Origin: Sphingobacterium yanglingense
GTDB lineage: Bacteria; Bacteroidota; Bacteroidia; Sphingobacteriales; Sphingobacteriaceae
DNA length: 64,000 nucleotides
Reading direction: 5' to 3'
Assembly: GCF_004363245.1 (NCBI RefSeq)
Contig: NZ_SNYV01000011.1
Location: 1,116,001-1,180,000, forward strand
The position numbers were made by a program, and so were the translations under genes. The notes beneath the pieces are model-generated. The model searched no databases. It had not been told where the DNA came from and saw only the letters and a program-made list of their open reading frames with translations. Below, in pieces: positions 62,186-64,000 of this stretch. The number at the start of each line of letters is the position of its first letter. Within the stretch, counting starts at the first letter, position 1.

Positions 62186-63202
62186 ATGAATAGAGATCAA
62201 ACGCTACATCGCCTAAAAAACGTACTTACCATTATACTTATTATCCTCGTTACAGGTTCCATAAGTTTTGCCCAAAAAAGTAATACAACAGCTATCGATG
62301 TAGCATCGCTATCTGTTATACTCGAAAAGAATAAACATTACTATAAGGAAGGGGTAGTTGCTGATTATATACCCGAATTAGGTAAGGTAAACCCTGCCGC
62401 CATAGCTTTCGCTATTGTAGATAGCAATGGTAAACTAATCAGTGTAGGTGACCGTGATCATAAATTTACTATGCAGAGTGTTTCCAAAATCATTGCTCTA
62501 ATGCTGGCCGTGATGGAAAATGGTGAAAAATCGGTTTTTGAAAAAATCGGGTATTATGGTACAGATCGCCCATTCAATCATTTTGCAAATCTAGAGACCA
62601 TGGGCAAACCATTAAATCCGATGATGAATGCCGGGGCTATTCTTACGACCAGTATGATCTCAGGGCAGGAAGATAAGCCTTTTATCAAGATTCTAGAAAT
62701 GATCCGCTATATCACGAATAATCCATCGATTACCTATAGTCAAGCGGTATACCAATCTGAAAAAGAAACGGGTCATCGTAATCGGGGAATGTTCTACCTC
62801 ATAAAAAATACCGGAGCCATTACTGGATCCGAAGATCAACTGAACAATTATTTTAGACAATGCTCGATTGAGCTTACCACAGAAGATCTCGCCAAAATTG
62901 GTTACTTTTTTGCAAACGAATGTAGACGTTATGACGGGGACAATAGATATGAAAACAAAAGCCTAGCAAAACTGATCCTATCGCAGATGTTGATCGCAGG
63001 CATGTATGAATTCAGTGGAGAATATGCACGTACCGTCGGGCTGCCGAGCAAATCGGGAGTTGGCGGAGGTATAGTCGTCAGCGTACCCCATTGTATGGGA
63101 ATCGGTGTTTTCAGCCCAGCCTTAGACAATCACGGCAACTCACTAGCAGGCTATCATATGATTTTGGATCTCGCTAATGAATATGGCTTGAGTATCTTCT
63201 AA
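62186..63202 (+). CDS. glsA: Exported glutaminase A
   Basis: A 338-residue glutaminase. The N-terminal segment (KNVLTIILIILVTGSISFAQ) is a signal peptide. The serine-type glutaminase domain follows, with the catalytic S98-x-x-K101 in FTMQSVSKIIAL, FNHFANLE and NPMMNAGAI (substrate-binding region). It hydrolyses glutamine to glutamate and ammonia, here outside the cytoplasm. I start at the ATG on 62186; a TTG at 62096 adds 30 residues before a less typical signal. A hairpin at 63210-63236 follows. Confidence 0.9.
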   Translation: MNRDQTLHRLKNVLTIILIILVTGSISFAQKSNTTAIDVASLSVILEKNKHYYKEGVVADYIPELGKVNPAAIAFAIVDSNGKLISVGDRDHKFTMQSVSKIIALMLAVMENGEKSVFEKIGYYGTDRPFNHFANLETMGKPLNPMMNAGAILTTSMISGQEDKPFIKILEMIRYITNNPSITYSQAVYQSEKETGHRNRGMFYLIKNTGAITGSEDQLNNYFRQCSIELTTEDLAKIGYFFANECRRYDGDNRYENKSLAKLILSQMLIAGMYEFSGEYARTVGLPSKSGVGGGIVVSVPHCMGIGVFSPALDNHGNSLAGYHMILDLANEYGLSIF

Positions 63203-63209
63203 AAGAAGT

Positions 63210-63236
63210 AAGGCCCTTGATTGCACAAGGAGCCTT
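63210..63236 (+). terminator. Hairpin after glutaminase
   Basis: AAGGC-CCTTG (63210-63219) pairs with CAAGG-a-GCCTT (63226-63236) around a 6-base loop, 7 bp after the glsA stop. No T-run follows, so termination is uncertain. Confidence 0.5.
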
Positions 63237-63251
63237 GATGTATTCTCTTGA

Positions 63252-63647
63252 CTACCTAGACACTATAGATTGGCTTATCTCCATTTCTAAAACAGAAACC
63301 TTCTTGACCAGATAGGCCTTTTCGGCATTCAAGATTCTATTGGCCTCTTCCAGTTCCTGTATTTTTTTATATATCTCAGCCACAAGAAGGCTCTCGTCCT
63401 TAGCATTTCGTTGATCTAAGAAATCATCAGCTCTATGCAAACCTGTCTCAACCTCCGATCGATATTCTTTAATCCAGTTTATAATGCTGATTTCATTACG
63501 AATACCGTACTTGGTCATAGCCTCTTCCAAAAAGAGCTCTCCAGAAAGAATGGCATACACTATTTCCAGTTTCACTTCCTTACTTACCCTATTTCTTTTC
63601 TTCACTCCAGTCGCTTCCATTATTTCTTTTTTAGTGGCAACAATCAT
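63252..63647 (-). CDS. Orphan IS3-type OrfA-like helix-turn-helix protein
   Basis: A 131-residue protein whose N-terminal 60 residues resemble the helix-turn-helix of IS3-family OrfA transposase subunits (VSKEVKLEIVYAILSGELFL, then YGIRNEISIINWIKEY). A C-terminal leucine-rich coiled coil follows (IYKKIQELEEANRILNAEKA). No OrfB with the DDE catalytic domain follows: only 49 bp separate it from glsA. No terminal inverted repeats are seen. It is therefore an IS relic or a domesticated DNA-binding protein. Confidence 0.7.
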   Translation of the reverse strand: MIVATKKEIMEATGVKKRNRVSKEVKLEIVYAILSGELFLEEAMTKYGIRNEISIINWIKEYRSEVETGLHRADDFLDQRNAKDESLLVAEIYKKIQELEEANRILNAEKAYLVKKVSVLEMEISQSIVSR

Positions 63648-63810
63648 AATCTATCGACAAATTAAACAGAACTATTCCACACTTGGAGAACGCAAAAACT
63701 GTCTCAATTCCACAAAGAAGAATTAGGTCATGAATAGGCTTTAGAACACGGCTTTAAAAGCTTTAATTTTCGACAAAAGGAAAATGTTTCTTACTATAGG
63801 AATAGACTTT

Positions 63811-64000
63811 CTATGAAGATTTATCCTCCAGCTCTTTTTTTATGAAATGGACATAAGCCGAAGGGGGCGTCCCCGTCACTAGTTTGAAGGCTGTCGAAAA
63901 CTTACTGAGCGAAGTAAAACCACACATATCAGCTAGATAAGACAGCTTATAACCGAGTAATTCTGGGCATTTATGTAATTGGTCGATTATATACTCGATA
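63811..64000 (-). CDS. AraC-family regulator (partial, C-terminal end only)
   Basis: The minus-strand frame open from the right edge to the stop at 63811-63813 gives 62 residues. They end the AraC DNA-binding domain: YKLSYLADMCGFTSLSKFST, then AFKLVTGTPPSAYVHF. The second helix-turn-helix is intact. The N-terminal part lies beyond the window. Confidence 0.85.
   Translation of the reverse strand, partial: IEYIIDQLHKCPELLGYKLSYLADMCGFTSLSKFSTAFKLVTGTPPSAYVHFIKKELEDKSS

Noticed and set aside
1..64000. CRISPR arrays, rRNA, tRNA and complete insertion sequences
   Set aside because: I looked for regularly spaced repeats, conserved rRNA/tRNA arms and paired terminal repeats with transposase genes and saw none; a dedicated tRNA scan could still find a single tRNA.

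Overview
The window is chromosomal DNA of a Bacteroidota bacterium, most likely a Sphingobacteriaceae member (Sphingobacterium/Pedobacter-like). This rests on two complete ECF sigma / FecR anti-sigma / SusC / SusD loci, the near absence of Shine-Dalgarno sequences, promoters matching the Bacteroidota pattern TTTG-N19..21-TAnnTTTG, and typical Bacteroidota families (DUF4142 lipoprotein, CzcA-TolC fusion, ligase-associated repair cluster). No rRNA, tRNA, CRISPR array or complete insertion sequence was seen.

Positions 1-12,000 hold envelope-stress, osmotic and ion-homeostasis genes: YihY/BrkB and DUF202 membrane proteins, a YetF-like protein with a zinc-ribbon tail, a DUF2383 four-helix bundle, a lone receiver domain, a PRC-barrel protein, an anchored OmpA protein, a DUF4142 lipoprotein, a BCCT transporter coupled to a tandem universal stress protein, a ChrA-type transporter, and a KtrB-KtrA potassium uptake pair.

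Positions 12,000-18,800 hold the first SusCD locus (sigma, FecR, SusC, SusD) with no degradative enzyme. An alanine/glycine symporter and a PQQ-propeller lipoprotein follow. Positions 21,600-22,600 are a gene-poor kilobase with a 12-C run and a zinc-ribbon gene remnant.

Positions 22,600-32,200 are accessory in character. They hold a secreted erythromycin-esterase-like protein; a MerR divergon controlling a lumazine-binding-like protein and an isochorismatase-like protein with altered active-site residues; a secreted protein made of eight 12-residue repeats; an ABC exporter; a frameshifted gene; a lipocalin-like lipoprotein; a secreted alpha/beta hydrolase; and a WG-repeat protein. Four terminator-like sites in this stretch share an identical 14-base 3' part.

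Positions 32,300-41,600 (minus strand) are the second SusCD locus: sigma, FecR, SusC, SusD, a purple-acid-phosphatase-like phosphoesterase and a glycerophosphodiester phosphodiesterase. The arrangement suggests uptake and stepwise dephosphorylation of phosphodiesters. Lipoate ligase follows. Next come a heavy-metal RND efflux system (adaptor plus pump-TolC fusion plus an Asp/His-rich protein) and the four-gene ligase-associated repair operon (nuclease, ligase, DExH helicase, PdeM).

The right end (54,800-64,000) carries methionine aminopeptidase, an AraC regulator, a small lipoprotein, a suppressor-of-fused protein, a GNAT acetyltransferase, an AadA-like aminoglycoside nucleotidyltransferase, an SRPBCC protein, a KAS III-like enzyme, a cold-shock protein, a secreted glutaminase, an orphan IS3-type OrfA-like protein and the end of an AraC regulator. 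The signals most worth following are the MerR divergon with its paired 17-bp operators, the 12-residue repeat protein, the phosphodiester SusCD locus, the antisense-facing hairpins before both susC genes, and the repeated terminators.
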